A DNA stretch of 55,465 nucleotides from Acidobacteriota bacterium (GCA_013152925.1 JAADFK010000135.1:1-55465), one strand, 5' to 3'. Positions 36,541 to 46,667 are shown, numbered from the stretch's first letter. Made by a program: numbers and translations. Notes: generated by a model not told the origin, from the sequence alone.

Positions 36541-37395
36541 TCAGTCGAGATTCAGCTCGGAGTGACGGGCCAGGGCGATCCAGGCGGAGCCCAGCGGCAA
36601 CAGCACGGCGAGCATGATCTGAAGCACGGGGATCCAGGGGGCAAGGCGAGGTTGGGGCAGGCCGAGGGTCCGGGCCATGTCCTGGACCTCGTGGACCATG
36701 AGCAATGTGCCGCCGGCGGCCAGCAGGCCCGCCACGGCGCCCATGACACAGATGACGGCCAGGAAGGGCCCGCGCACGGCGGCCTCGGTGGCGCCGACCA
36801 GCCGTTGGATGGTGATCTCGTCGGCGTGACGGTAGATCTCCAGGTGAGTCCAGACCGCCGCCAGCAGGAGGGAGGCGAGAAGGAGAACGACGGTCAGGCC
36901 GAGGAGTCCCGCGGCGATGCGGCGGCCGGCCCTTTCCACGGCCCGCCGCAAAGATGTGGTCGGCCCGACGGCCAACACCTTCGGGTCGCGGGCCAGCAGG
37001 GTCACCTGGTCCGGCTCGGGCGCCCGAACCTCGACCAGGGGGGGCAGCAACTCCTCGTTGCCATTCTGCATCAGCCCCTGCAGGTACGGGAACCAACGGG
37101 AGAGCCGGGCCGCGAGATCCTGTGGCGGCACCTCGCGCAGCTTCCAGTCGGGGTGGTGCTCGGCCACGTCGTGGATCCACGCGCTTCGCTCGCCAGGGTC
37201 GAGCTCGGGGCGGAGCAGCACCTCGACGATGACGGTCGGCTGGCCGTGTCCCACGTAAGGACGAAGCCAGCTTCCCAGGAAGAGGGTCAAACCGCCGAGA
37301 GCGATGGGAACTGCCAGCGCTGCGGCAAGCGCCAGACCGATGAGCGCCCTCTGACGGAGCAGGCCCGTGGCCTCGGAGATGGAATGCCGTATCAC
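36541..37395 (-). CDS. ftsX: FtsX-like cell division permease
   Basis: Four-TM permease layout, translationally coupled (ATGA) to ftsE. Confidence 0.9.
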   Translation of the reverse strand: MIRHSISEATGLLRQRALIGLALAAALAVPIALGGLTLFLGSWLRPYVGHGQPTVIVEVLLRPELDPGERSAWIHDVAEHHPDWKLREVPPQDLAARLSRWFPYLQGLMQNGNEELLPPLVEVRAPEPDQVTLLARDPKVLAVGPTTSLRRAVERAGRRIAAGLLGLTVVLLLASLLLAAVWTHLEIYRHADEITIQRLVGATEAAVRGPFLAVICVMGAVAGLLAAGGTLLMVHEVQDMARTLGLPQPRLAPWIPVLQIMLAVLLPLGSAWIALARHSELNLD

Positions 37396-38075
37396 GGGGG
37401 CCAGCTCCCGTCGTACTGGATGGCGCCCCGGTGGAGAACCAGCGTCCGCGCGGGGATGGACTCCAGCAAGCTGTGGTCGTGGGTCGCCACGAGGACAGTT
37501 GCTCCCTGGTAGTTGATGTCGCAGAGCAGGCTCATCAGCTCGGCCGCCAGCTCGGCGTCCAGGTTGCCCGTGGGCTCATCCGCGAGGATCACCCGGGGCT
37601 GGTAGGCCAGCGCCCGGGCGATGGCCGTCCGCTGCTTTTCGCCGCCGGAGAGCGCGTCGGGAAGGGCCGACTGCCGGTGCTGAAGCCCCATGCGCTTGAG
37701 GGAGAGGTAGGCCCTCCGCTGGGCCTCCCGGGAGGACAGGCCGTGGAATCTGAGAACGAAGGTGATGTTCTCGAGAACCGTCTTGCGGCGCAGGAGCTTG
37801 AAGTCCTGGAAGATGATGCCCATCTGCCGGCGAAGCTCGGGGAGATCCTTGCGGGTCATGGTGTCCACACGCCGCCCGCCGATCCAGACCTCCCCGGAGG
37901 TGGGCCGCTCCGCGGCGTAGAGAAGGCGCAGGAATGTGCTCTTCCCGGCTCCGGACGGACCGGTCAGGAAAACGAATTCACCGGCTTCGATGTGAAGGTT
38001 GATCCCCCTGAGGATCTCTCTGGTGTCGTACGCCTTGTGAAGCTCACGGAGCCGAATCACGATTCCTGCCGGCAT
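37392..38075 (-). CDS. ftsE: FtsE cell division ATP-binding protein
   Basis: LTGPSGAGKSTFLRLLYAAERPTSGEV, FQDFKLLRRKTVLENI, LSGGEKQRTAIARALAYQPRVILADEPTGNLD. Confidence 0.95.
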   Translation of the reverse strand: MPAGIVIRLRELHKAYDTREILRGINLHIEAGEFVFLTGPSGAGKSTFLRLLYAAERPTSGEVWIGGRRVDTMTRKDLPELRRQMGIIFQDFKLLRRKTVLENITFVLRFHGLSSREAQRRAYLSLKRMGLQHRQSALPDALSGGEKQRTAIARALAYQPRVILADEPTGNLDAELAAELMSLLCDINYQGATVLVATHDHSLLESIPARTLVLHRGAIQYDGSWPP

Positions 38076-38268
38076 GTTGTTGCGGACGGTTCCAGGGCAT
38101 CACCCCGCGCCCGGCCACCGGGACGGCTCGCCGAACACTGGCGTTCGAGAGGTCCTTCTGTCACCATTCCTCCACCGGTTGGATTGTACCATCGGGTCTG
38201 TGGACCGGAGGTGGCGTCATGGTGCCGGCCGGGACGTTCCGGGCTCCACGGAGCCGGGGGGAGGTCTC

Positions 38269-39006
38269 GTGAAGGGAAGGACCGGATGGCGGGATGGCGA
38301 GGTCGGGGGCACCCCGGTGATGGCCGGTACGTGGCCGGGCGTCCACCTTGTATTCGGGCTGGGCCCACGCTGGCCAGGTGGGAGCGTCGAGGACCGGGCG
38401 AGGGATCTTCTCCTGGCCCTGGGACCCGAGCTTGCCGCCCTCAGATGGTGTGACCAGATCCACGGGCGCCTCATGGCCTCGCTGTCCGCCGGGAAGGAAC
38501 ACCCGGTATCGGGCGCCGCCTCCGTGGGCCGTTGCGACGGCCTGATGACCGGAGAGCCCGGGATCGGCGTTCTGGTCTGGACCGCCGACTGTGTCCCCGT
38601 CCTGCTCCACGGTGGCGGCGTGGTTGCCGCGGTTCACGCCGGGTGGCGCGGCATCGTCGCTGGGATCGTCCCGGCGGCCGTGCGACGCCTTGGAATCGAG
38701 TACGGCGTGCCCGCACACGAGCTGCGTGCCGCCATGGGGCCCTCTGTGGGACCCTGCCACTACGAGGTCGGTCAGGAGGTCCTGGATGGGATCACCGCGG
38801 CGTGCCCCGATGCCTCGGCATGGCGGCGCGGTAGAAGCGTCGACCTCAGGGCCGCCGTCGAGGGGCAGCTGACCACGGCCGGCCTGCGGCCCCAGGCGGT
38901 GGAGCGTGTCGGCGGATGTACTGCCTGCGACGCCCGGCTGGCGTCCTACCGGCGGGACGGGGAGAGATCCGGACGGCAGTGGTCCGTGGCGTTCGTCCGC
39001 CCCTGA
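38269..39006 (+). CDS. yfiH: YfiH/DUF152 (multicopper polyphenol oxidase / purine nucleosidase-type) protein
   Basis: QIHG...DGLMT...GVLVWTADCVPVLL...VAAVHAGWRGIVAGI...MGPSVGPCHYEVG; GTG start with GGAGG. Confidence 0.92.
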   Translation: MKGRTGWRDGEVGGTPVMAGTWPGVHLVFGLGPRWPGGSVEDRARDLLLALGPELAALRWCDQIHGRLMASLSAGKEHPVSGAASVGRCDGLMTGEPGIGVLVWTADCVPVLLHGGGVVAAVHAGWRGIVAGIVPAAVRRLGIEYGVPAHELRAAMGPSVGPCHYEVGQEVLDGITAACPDASAWRRGRSVDLRAAVEGQLTTAGLRPQAVERVGGCTACDARLASYRRDGERSGRQWSVAFVRP

Positions 39007-40022
39007 TGCCGGCCCTTGAGCTGGCCGCAGGCGGCAGCCACGTCGTTCCCCCTGGAACGGCGCACGGTGACCACGAGCCCCGCGCGGCGGATTCGCTCGG
39101 CGAAACGGTCGACCGTCCCAGCGTCGGGGCGGAGAAGGCCGGGCAGGTGAACGGCATCCTCGTTGAGGGGAATGACGTTGACCTTGGAGGGAAGGCCGCC
39201 GAGGAGGCGTACCAGGGTGGTAGCATCCTCCACCCGGTCGTTGAAGCCACGGATCATCACGTACTCGAAAGTGATGCGGCGTCCCCGCTCCAGTGGAAAG
39301 GCCCGGAGGGCGTCCATCAGCTCGGCGAGGGGGTACTTCCCGGCGATGGGCATGATCTCCTCCCGCCGGACCTGGTCTGGCGCGTTGAGGGAAACAGCCA
39401 GCTTCGGGCGTCTCGGAAGCCCGGCGAGCCACCGGATGCCGGGGATGACGCCGCTGGTGGATACGGTGACCCGCTTCGGGCTGACGGTCTCGAAGAGGGA
39501 CTCCAGGGCGAGCTCCAGGTTTTCCAGGTTGAGCAGCGGCTCTCCCATCCCCATGAAGACGATGTTCACCCGGTCCGGAGCTGTTGCCATGTCGCGGATC
39601 ATCAGGCGGTACTGGCCCGCGATCTCCCACGAGCTCAGGTTCCGGCCGGCCCCGAGAGCTCCGGTGACGCAGAAGGTGCAGCCGACCGCGCAACCGGACT
39701 GGGAGGAGAGGCACAGCGTCAGCTTCTGGTCCTCCGGCATGGCGACGGACTCGACGGTCGTGCCATCATCGAGCTCCAGGAGGTACTTGCGGGAGCCGTC
39801 CGAGCTCCGCACGATGTCCAGGATCCGCGGCTCCGCCAGGGTGAAGTGCTCGGCGAGACGGGACCTCAGCTCCTTTGGAAGGTCGGTCATCTCCCCGAAG
39901 CTCCGGGCGTTCCGTTGGAGGACCCAGAGAGCCACCTGCCGCGTCCTGAAGGGACGGTCGACCCAGGGCGCCACGAGGCGGGAGATCTCCGCCGCGCTCC
40001 TACCCGTCAGCGGTGTCGTCAT
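38946..40022 (-). CDS. rlmN: 23S rRNA (adenine2503-C2)-methyltransferase
   Basis: Radical SAM CAVGCTFCVTG, NIVFMGMGEPLLNLENL, LAVSLNAPDQVRREEIMPIAGKYPL, NVIPLNE. Confidence 0.96.
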   Translation of the reverse strand: MTTPLTGRSAAEISRLVAPWVDRPFRTRQVALWVLQRNARSFGEMTDLPKELRSRLAEHFTLAEPRILDIVRSSDGSRKYLLELDDGTTVESVAMPEDQKLTLCLSSQSGCAVGCTFCVTGALGAGRNLSSWEIAGQYRLMIRDMATAPDRVNIVFMGMGEPLLNLENLELALESLFETVSPKRVTVSTSGVIPGIRWLAGLPRRPKLAVSLNAPDQVRREEIMPIAGKYPLAELMDALRAFPLERGRRITFEYVMIRGFNDRVEDATTLVRLLGGLPSKVNVIPLNEDAVHLPGLLRPDAGTVDRFAERIRRAGLVVTVRRSRGNDVAAACGQLKGRHQGRTNATDHCRPDLSPSRR

Positions 40023-40371
40023 GGGATGGCGATGGGGAGGCCGCCGGTGGCGAGGGAAGGGACCGGTGGCGGGAGGGTGAGATGCCGAGGGAGGCGAGAA
40101 ACGCGGCGTCCCGGTGGCTGAGGCGGTAGGCGGGCTCCTCCGGTGAGGGAGCCGCCTCGGCGTGCACGTGGAGCGAGGCCTCCCTGGAGACCGGCTGGCC
40201 GTCGTGACGGCAGACGACCGAGGCCTCGAGGAGCATGACAGCATCCCAGCCGGCCTCGTGGAGCTCCCGGAGACACCGTTGGACCTCCTCGGACTCCACG
40301 ACACCGCCGTGCAGCGCCTCACCAAGGCGTTTCATCAACTGGTGCAGCCATTGCGTTCGCGATTCGCTCAT
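40000..40371 (-). CDS. Hypothetical protein (123 aa)
   Basis: ORF overlapping the rlmN start by 23 bp; MSESRTQWLHQLMKRLGEALHGGVVESEEVQRCLRELHEAGWDAVMLLEASVV. Confidence 0.6.
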   Translation of the reverse strand: MSESRTQWLHQLMKRLGEALHGGVVESEEVQRCLRELHEAGWDAVMLLEASVVCRHDGQPVSREASLHVHAEAAPSPEEPAYRLSHRDAAFLASLGISPSRHRSLPSPPAASPSPSHDDTADG

Positions 40372-40470
40372 CGGCCCTCCGGCGATCGAAACAATCGAGC
40401 GCGCCCATCCCTTCACAATGGTACACCACTGAAGGGGCGTGCCATACTTCCTGCCAGGGTGGGAGGGCCG

Positions 40471-41436
40471 ATGCGTGTGGCGTGTCTGGAGGATGGTTCG
40501 TTGCTGCCGGGCCTGGAGGAACGACCCCTGGCCGGGGACGCTTCCACGCGGCGCTACAGCCGCGTCAGGGCTCCGGACGGTTCAACCGCCATCCTGGCTC
40601 GCTATCCTGCGGAGAGCCTCGCGCAGTTTGAACGGGACATCGCCGTTGCCGCCTGGTGCGAGCAGCATGGCCTCCGTGTTCCGCGCAGGTACCAGGTGGT
40701 CGCCAACGCGGGAGTCTGCTGTTTCGAGGACTGGGGGGACGATGACGCCGAGGCCGTTCTCCGGCGGCTGGACCGGCGCAGCCGGGAAGCTCGTGCGCTG
40801 GAGCTGATCGGGCCACTGGAAACGCTGGCATCGATCCCAGCCGAAGACCTGCCGCCCTGGAACCCGCCACTCGACGAGACCCGCCTGCGGCGCGAGCTCG
40901 AGGGTTGCGAGACGTGGTTCTTCAAGGGGGTCTTGAAGTGGCAGCGGAGCGCCGCGTTCGGCCGCTGGTTCGACCACCTGGCGGCACGGGTGGCGCGCCA
41001 CCCGATTCGGGTCTGCCATCGCGACTACCACCTCAACAACCTGTTCTTCCTGCCGGAAGGAACCGTCGGGATGCTGGACATCCAGGATATCCTGGCGGGA
41101 CCCGACACCTACGATGCCGTCTCGCTCCTCGGGGACCGGACGTTTCCTGAGCTTCTCGATTCCCACTTCCAACGGGGATGGCTGGAGCACTGGGCGCGGC
41201 GGACCGCGGCCGGGCCCGGCTGGGAGCAACGGGCGCGTGAAACCCAGGCCCAGCGTGGATTCAAGGTTCTGGGCACCTTCGCCAGGCTGAGCCGTCAGAG
41301 GCGCGGGAGCTACGTTCGCTGGATGGCTCCGCTGGCCCGCCGCATGGCAGGCCTCGGCGAGGCGCTCGGCGCACCGCCCCGCCTGGTGGCGCTTCTGATA
41401 GACTGGGCGGTGGAAGGAGAGCTCCCCGGGCGATAG
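40471..41436 (+). CDS. Aminoglycoside phosphotransferase-fold sugar kinase (AmgK-like)
   Basis: GDASTRRYSRVRAPDGSTAILARYP, VCHRDYHLNNLFFLPEGTVGMLDIQDILAGPDTYDAVSLL. Confidence 0.85.
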   Translation: MRVACLEDGSLLPGLEERPLAGDASTRRYSRVRAPDGSTAILARYPAESLAQFERDIAVAAWCEQHGLRVPRRYQVVANAGVCCFEDWGDDDAEAVLRRLDRRSREARALELIGPLETLASIPAEDLPPWNPPLDETRLRRELEGCETWFFKGVLKWQRSAAFGRWFDHLAARVARHPIRVCHRDYHLNNLFFLPEGTVGMLDIQDILAGPDTYDAVSLLGDRTFPELLDSHFQRGWLEHWARRTAAGPGWEQRARETQAQRGFKVLGTFARLSRQRRGSYVRWMAPLARRMAGLGEALGAPPRLVALLIDWAVEGELPGR

Positions 41437-41523
41437 CAGGAGCTTTCCGGTCCGTGTTTCTACCGCCTCCGGTCCGCGCTGGAAAACCGGCCAGCGGGGA
41501 TCGCCGGCGGGACGGAGGTTCTC

Positions 41524-41709
41524 ATGTTGGGCAGCCTGGGTTTCCCCGAGCTTCTGCTTCTCCTGCTGATCGTCGTCATCATCTTCGGCGCGTCGAAGCT
41601 CCCCCAGTTGGGGAAGGGCCTCGGCGAAGGGATCAAAAACTTCCGCGAGTCCGTCAAGAGCGGTGGCGAGGACAAGCCCAAGAACGGCGACGAGGACACA
41701 CACGACTGA
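41524..41709 (+). CDS. tatA: Twin-arginine translocase subunit TatA
   Basis: [45 protein letters not shown]. Confidence 0.96.
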   Translation: MLGSLGFPELLLLLLIVVIIFGASKLPQLGKGLGEGIKNFRESVKSGGEDKPKNGDEDTHD

Positions 41710-41862
41710 CGTGGTTCACGGCCCGGCGGAGCGAGCCCACTGGAATGACGTCGGCCCACCGTTTGCAGCCCTTTGGGTTGGGCGCATGTCCCGGGAGACA
41801 ATGAGGCCAGGTGCGGCGTTCCTGTTCCTCACGATGAGTTGGGTCGAACCGTGCGGAGCAAG

Positions 41863-41892
41863 CAACCGGCCCGCCGCATGGCAGGCCGGTTG
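41863..41892. terminator. Hairpin between convergent tatA and LysM genes
   Basis: 9-bp perfect stem CAACCGGCC/GGCCGGTTG with an inner GCC-GCAT-GGC; no clear T-tract. Confidence 0.5.
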
Positions 41893-41918
41893 GGCCGCTA
41901 TCGATCAGAGAGCCGTGG

Positions 41919-43007
41919 CTACTTGAGCTCCACCCGGTAGCCAACGTGGGTGACAGCCTTGGCCGAGAGGATGCGACCGGTGGAGTAATGTTCCCCGGAG
42001 CGCAGGAGGCCGACCTCGGCGTCGAGGAGCGGCGGCATCCCCGCGACGGGGTTGTCGTGGAAGATGGTCGCGAAGGCGCCCGGATACGCGCCATCGGCGG
42101 TACCGAGGTCGATCATGATCAGATCCTCGTTGGCCGTGGCCACGGTGTCGTCCTTCTGGTAGATCACGTAGCCGGTCGGCTTCCCGCTCGGTTTCCCGCA
42201 GATGGCCCGCGGCGGCGTCTTGACGGCCAGCGGCACGGGGATGGGCTGGAAGGGGCGCAGCACGGAACCGATGGGAATGGGATCGCAGCTGAAGGTGATC
42301 TCGCAGATGCTGGTGTGCTCCTGGGCGCAGAGGACCTTGAGCTGGCCCAGCTGCTGGTACACGTCGCCCATGTAGGCCTTGGACACCGGATGCTTGAGCT
42401 TCCGGAGGGGCAGGAGGATAAAGAACCGATCCCCCGCCGCGATCCCCTCTTCGGTACCGCCGTTGATGTACACGACATCGCCCGATGTGAAGTCGCGCTG
42501 AATCTCCATCTTCTCCGCAGAGACGATCTTGAAGGGGTAGAGCGTGGGATCGTTGACCAGCTCGGCGAAGCAGTAGACGTCCGAGGTGCTCCCGAGGGGC
42601 TCGGCCTCTCCGAAGCTCATCTCCTCCGGCTTCGGGGCCGGCGCCGGTGTCGGCACCTCACTGGGTTGGACGGGGGTCTCCTCCACGGGCGATTCCTGGA
42701 CGGCGATGTCGATCACCACTGGGTCGCCGGGGTAGATCCAGTGGGAATCCCTGATGTACGGGTTGCGCTCCCAGATCTGGGGCCACAGATACGGATCCCC
42801 AAGGTAGTGCTGGGCGAGATCCCAAAGGGTGTCGCCCTTGACGATGGTGTGGACCCTCGCACCCTCGGGGAGCTCCGTGGGTGGGTCGTAGGGTGTCCAG
42901 TGATCGCCCACCAGGTGGAGGGGCCGTGGAGGCGGCGCCACCGTTTGCGCCGCGACCAACACCGGAAGGACGGTGAGCAAGACTGCCAAGCGAATGCCGG
43001 TTTTCAT
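41919..43007 (-). CDS. Secreted LysM-domain protein
   Basis: Signal peptide; LysM VHTIVKGDTLWDLAQHYLGDPYLWPQIWERNPYIRDSHWIYPGDPVVI. Confidence 0.88.
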   Translation of the reverse strand: MKTGIRLAVLLTVLPVLVAAQTVAPPPRPLHLVGDHWTPYDPPTELPEGARVHTIVKGDTLWDLAQHYLGDPYLWPQIWERNPYIRDSHWIYPGDPVVIDIAVQESPVEETPVQPSEVPTPAPAPKPEEMSFGEAEPLGSTSDVYCFAELVNDPTLYPFKIVSAEKMEIQRDFTSGDVVYINGGTEEGIAAGDRFFILLPLRKLKHPVSKAYMGDVYQQLGQLKVLCAQEHTSICEITFSCDPIPIGSVLRPFQPIPVPLAVKTPPRAICGKPSGKPTGYVIYQKDDTVATANEDLIMIDLGTADGAYPGAFATIFHDNPVAGMPPLLDAEVGLLRSGEHYSTGRILSAKAVTHVGYRVELK

Positions 43008-43064
43008 AGGACTTCTCCCAGTTTCCGGAAACACATCCAAGGTTAACCCACGTTCACACTATCG

Positions 43065-43886
43065 TCAATCTTCCTTCGTCGTTCCTTCCCCAGCGGAAGG
43101 TGCTTGTGAAGAGCCATTTTTCGCCGTTTTCCCAGCCGCTTGTCCGGCTTCTCCCTTTTTCAGTCTTTCCTTCGATTTCTTCTTGAGTTTCTCGATCTCC
43201 TCGTTCACAGCTTCTTCCTTGGTTTTTGCCTCCTGCAGCAGAGCGTTTACCCGGTCCATTCGTGAGTAGTTTGGGTAGTGTTCCTTGAGGTACTTCAGAC
43301 GGGCTTCAGAGGCTTTCCAGACCTTGTTCCTGGCGTAATAACGGGCCACGAGCCACTCGTGCCGGGCCAGCACTTCTTGGACCTGGTTGATGCGAACCTG
43401 GGCATCATCGAAGTAGGGTGAGCGAGGGTAAAGTGTCACCAGCTGGCGGTACGCCTTGAGGGCCTCCAGAGCGTTCGTCAGCTCACGGTCGGGGTAGAGC
43501 TTGAGCGCCGTGTAGGTGTTGCCCAACATCAGCAGGGCGTAGTCACGATCGGGGTCGTTGGGGAAGCGGTTGGCGAAATCGCGGTAGCGGAGCCGCGCCT
43601 CGGTCAGGCTCTCGACGTTCTTGGTCTGGTAGTAGGTATCGGCGACGCGCAGGGCCGCCTTGTGTCCCAGGGGATCGTTGGGGAAGGTGTCATAGAGGAA
43701 AGAGTAATAGGTGCGGGCCTTCTTGAAGTCTCCATCGGCGTAGAGGGTCTCGGCCTTCTTGTAGATGGAGGTCTTGTCCATGTTGTTGATGTTTGTCAAG
43801 AGGCTGTCTTGGGAGGAGCTCTTGCAGGAGCCAAGGCTCCCGGCCACGAGCACTGCGGCGAGTACGGTGAACGCCAACCGTTTCAT
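43065..43886 (-). CDS. bamD: BamD-like outer membrane assembly lipoprotein
   Basis: Lipobox GSLGSC; YKKAETLYADGDFKKARTYYSFLYDTFPNDPLGHKAALRVADTYYQ; charged coiled C-terminus. Confidence 0.88.
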   Translation of the reverse strand: MKRLAFTVLAAVLVAGSLGSCKSSSQDSLLTNINNMDKTSIYKKAETLYADGDFKKARTYYSFLYDTFPNDPLGHKAALRVADTYYQTKNVESLTEARLRYRDFANRFPNDPDRDYALLMLGNTYTALKLYPDRELTNALEALKAYRQLVTLYPRSPYFDDAQVRINQVQEVLARHEWLVARYYARNKVWKASEARLKYLKEHYPNYSRMDRVNALLQEAKTKEEAVNEEIEKLKKKSKERLKKGEAGQAAGKTAKNGSSQAPSAGEGTTKED

Positions 43887-44542
43887 CTATCGACTCCTGT
43901 CGTGGCGTCCCGGAGAGCCGCCACGGCGGCGGCCCGATCCGATGCGCCGAAGATTGCGCTGCCGGCGATGAGCGTCGTTGCCCCGGCCTCGACCAGTCCC
44001 GGCGCCGTGAGGGCTGTGACCCCCCCGTCGACGGCGATTTCCAGGCCATCCCGAGGAGCCAGCCGCACCAACCGCCGGATCTTGTCGAGACTCTCCGGGA
44101 TGAAGGTCTGGCCCCCAAATCCCGGGTTGACCGACATGACGAGAATGTAGTCGATCCAGGGGCTCGCTTCCAGTGCTGCTTCCAGCGGCGTGGCGGGGTT
44201 GAGGGCGACGCCGGGGCTCATACCCGCGTCGCGGATGGAGGCCAAGGTCCTGTGAAGATGGTGACACGTTTCCACGTGGACGGCCACGCGGGCCACCCCG
44301 GCGTCCGCGAGGTCGGGGATCAGGGGGTCGGGGCTCGCCACCATCAGGTGGGCGTCGAGCGGGAGAGAGACACGGCCGCGCAGCCACCGGACCACCGGCG
44401 GGCCGAAGGTCAGGTTGGGCACGAAGCGGCCGTCCATGATGTCGAGGTGCACGAGATCGGCACCGGCGGCCTCGACCTGGCGGATCTCCTCCAGCAGGCG
44501 GCCGAAGTCCGCCGACAGGATGGACGGTGCGATCCGGAGCAT
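43883..44542 (-). CDS. rpe: Ribulose-phosphate 3-epimerase
   Basis: IAPSILSADFGRLLEEIRQVEAAGADLVHLDIMDGRFVPNLTFGPPVV; VMSVNPGFGGQTFIP; IAVDGGVT. Confidence 0.97.
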   Translation of the reverse strand: MLRIAPSILSADFGRLLEEIRQVEAAGADLVHLDIMDGRFVPNLTFGPPVVRWLRGRVSLPLDAHLMVASPDPLIPDLADAGVARVAVHVETCHHLHRTLASIRDAGMSPGVALNPATPLEAALEASPWIDYILVMSVNPGFGGQTFIPESLDKIRRLVRLAPRDGLEIAVDGGVTALTAPGLVEAGATTLIAGSAIFGASDRAAAVAALRDATTGVDR

Positions 44543-45243
44543 CACTGACTCACCCACAGTGCGATGATATCCGAGCGGGAGAGCGGGCTTCCGGCCGGGG
44601 GATACTGGCGAAGCACGGTGCCAGGCCGGAGGCCCGGGTAGGCGACACGGTGGACCTGGCCGATCCGGAACCTGTGCCGCCGGCAGAATTCCCGGACGCG
44701 ATCCAGCGGGAGGGAGAGGAAGGCCGGCGTGACCCAGAGCTCCTGCCTGGGCGCCACGTTGAGCAGCAGGTCCACGTCGCTTCCCGGAGCCACCTCGGCT
44801 CCGGAGGAGGGACGGGTCGCCAGCACACTGTCGGCGGCCGCCTGGCCGCGGACGGTCACGCGCCGGCCGGGGTGAAGACCCTCGTTGTCCAGGAGGGCAA
44901 TGGCCGCTTGCAGCGAATCCCCGGTCAACCGAGGGACGGCGACCCGTTCGCTCCCGAGGCTCAGGCGCACGGAAACCACGGCCCCGCTCTTCACGTGAAA
45001 GCCCGGAGGCGGTTCCTGGGAGGCGATGGTCCCCGGCGGAACCGAGGGTGAGAACACACCCGGCGACGTGACCTTCACGGTCAGGCCCCGGTCGTGCGCC
45101 AGTTTCTGGGCCTGCTCCACGGTGGCGCCCGCCAGGTTCGGCACGGCCAGCGTGCCCCGGTGGACGGTCCTGACCAGCGCGACCCAGAAGAAGGTCCCAA
45201 AGGTCAGCACAAACACCGTCGCGATCAGTAGTCTCCGGACCAT
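44542..45243 (-). CDS. Membrane-anchored PASTA-domain protein
   Basis: One TM then three PASTA-like repeats (VPNLAGATVEQAQKLAHDRGLTVKV...; VPRLTGDSLQAAIALLDNEGLHPG...). Confidence 0.85.
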   Translation of the reverse strand: MVRRLLIATVFVLTFGTFFWVALVRTVHRGTLAVPNLAGATVEQAQKLAHDRGLTVKVTSPGVFSPSVPPGTIASQEPPPGFHVKSGAVVSVRLSLGSERVAVPRLTGDSLQAAIALLDNEGLHPGRRVTVRGQAAADSVLATRPSSGAEVAPGSDVDLLLNVAPRQELWVTPAFLSLPLDRVREFCRRHRFRIGQVHRVAYPGLRPGTVLRQYPPAGSPLSRSDIIALWVSQ

Positions 45244-45314
45244 ATCAGGACTGTATCACGGTGGAGACGGCTCGCCTGGTGACGAGGCATACAGGGAGAC
45301 CCGGTCAGTACCCC

Positions 45315-46667
45315 TCATGGCGTGCCCCCGCCGTGGAACAGCTTGTGGTAGAGGCTGTTGGGGAGGATCTTGACGATATCGTTGAAAATCACCACGACCA
45401 TCAACAACATCAACAGGACGAAACCGATCTCGAGGATACGCTCCTTGAGCTTCATGGGGAGGTTCCGCCGCATGGCGATCTCCACGGCGAGGATGGTCAG
45501 GTGGCCGCCGTCCAGGATCGGAATCGGCAGGAGGTTGAAGATGCCCAGCTGCAACGAAATGAACCCCAGGAGCCAGATCAAGGTGCGGATTCCAGCCCGG
45601 GCGGCCTGCCCGGAGATCCTGGCGATGTCGATGGGTCCGGAGAGCTGGCTCATGGAGGCCTTTCGGGTCAGGAGGCGTCCGATGATGCGGAAGGTCTCGG
45701 CGGTCATCCGTTTACATTCGCGAACCGCCTCGCCAACGGCCGCCGCCGGTCCCAGCTTCTCCATGGTGGTCGGGTAGATGACCGGAATGCCGATTTTCCC
45801 CTCCCCGCCGACATCCTTGGGCGTCACCTCGAGATGCACGGTCTGTCCGCCACGTTCGACCGTGAGATCGAGGGTCTTCCCGGGGTTGGGCGAGATCAGG
45901 CGGATCAGGTCGTAGAACTGGCGCACGGGCTGGCCGTCGACGGCGACGATGCGATCGCCGGGTTTGAGCCCCGCACGCTGGGCCGGTGAGTTGGGTTGGA
46001 GCTGGACCACGACGGGGTCGAGGGGGGGCATGATTCCCGAATACCCGATGCCGTAGCGGGTGACCTTCTTGGGCGTGATGGGTACCTCGACCGTGCCGTC
46101 CGCCCGGTCGATCTTGAGCCGCACCTGCCGGCCCCCGGCGCTCATCAACGTGGACTCCAGGTCGCGCCAGGTCGCCATTGTCCTGCCGTCCACCGCCACG
46201 ATCCGGTCGCCGGCCTGGATTCCAGCTGCCGCGGCGGGGGACTCGGGCTCCACCCAGCCAACCACGGGAGGCTGGCTCTGGTACGCCGGGACCTGGACGC
46301 CGAGCACGAAGGCGAAGGCCAGGAAGGCCACCGCCGCGATGATGTTGGTCAGCGGGCCCCCGAGGAAGATCAGGACCCGCTTCCAGCGGGGCAGGAGCTC
46401 CGGTTCCCCGGCCTCCGCGTCGCCGCTCCCGGTGACCGTCGATTCGTCGGGACCGAGGCCGATCACGTGGACGTAGCCCCCGAGAGGAATCAAGCTCAGG
46501 CGATAGTCGGTGCCGCCCCGCTCAAACCCCCAGATTCTCTTGCCGAATCCGACGGAAAACACGTCCACCGGCGCCTTCAGGAGCCGGGCGACGAGGAAAT
46601 GACCGCTCTCGTGCAGCACGATCAGCACGCCGAGAACGAAAACGAAGGCCAGCAGATTGATCAACAT
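45315..46667 (-). CDS. rseP: M50 family site-2 protease (RseP), two PDZ domains
   Basis: LIVLHESGHFLVARLLKAPVDVFSVGFG (HExxH); two GDRIVAVDG PDZ motifs; NLLPIPILDGGHL. Confidence 0.95.
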   Translation of the reverse strand: MLINLLAFVFVLGVLIVLHESGHFLVARLLKAPVDVFSVGFGKRIWGFERGGTDYRLSLIPLGGYVHVIGLGPDESTVTGSGDAEAGEPELLPRWKRVLIFLGGPLTNIIAAVAFLAFAFVLGVQVPAYQSQPPVVGWVEPESPAAAAGIQAGDRIVAVDGRTMATWRDLESTLMSAGGRQVRLKIDRADGTVEVPITPKKVTRYGIGYSGIMPPLDPVVVQLQPNSPAQRAGLKPGDRIVAVDGQPVRQFYDLIRLISPNPGKTLDLTVERGGQTVHLEVTPKDVGGEGKIGIPVIYPTTMEKLGPAAAVGEAVRECKRMTAETFRIIGRLLTRKASMSQLSGPIDIARISGQAARAGIRTLIWLLGFISLQLGIFNLLPIPILDGGHLTILAVEIAMRRNLPMKLKERILEIGFVLLMLLMVVVIFNDIVKILPNSLYHKLFHGGGTP

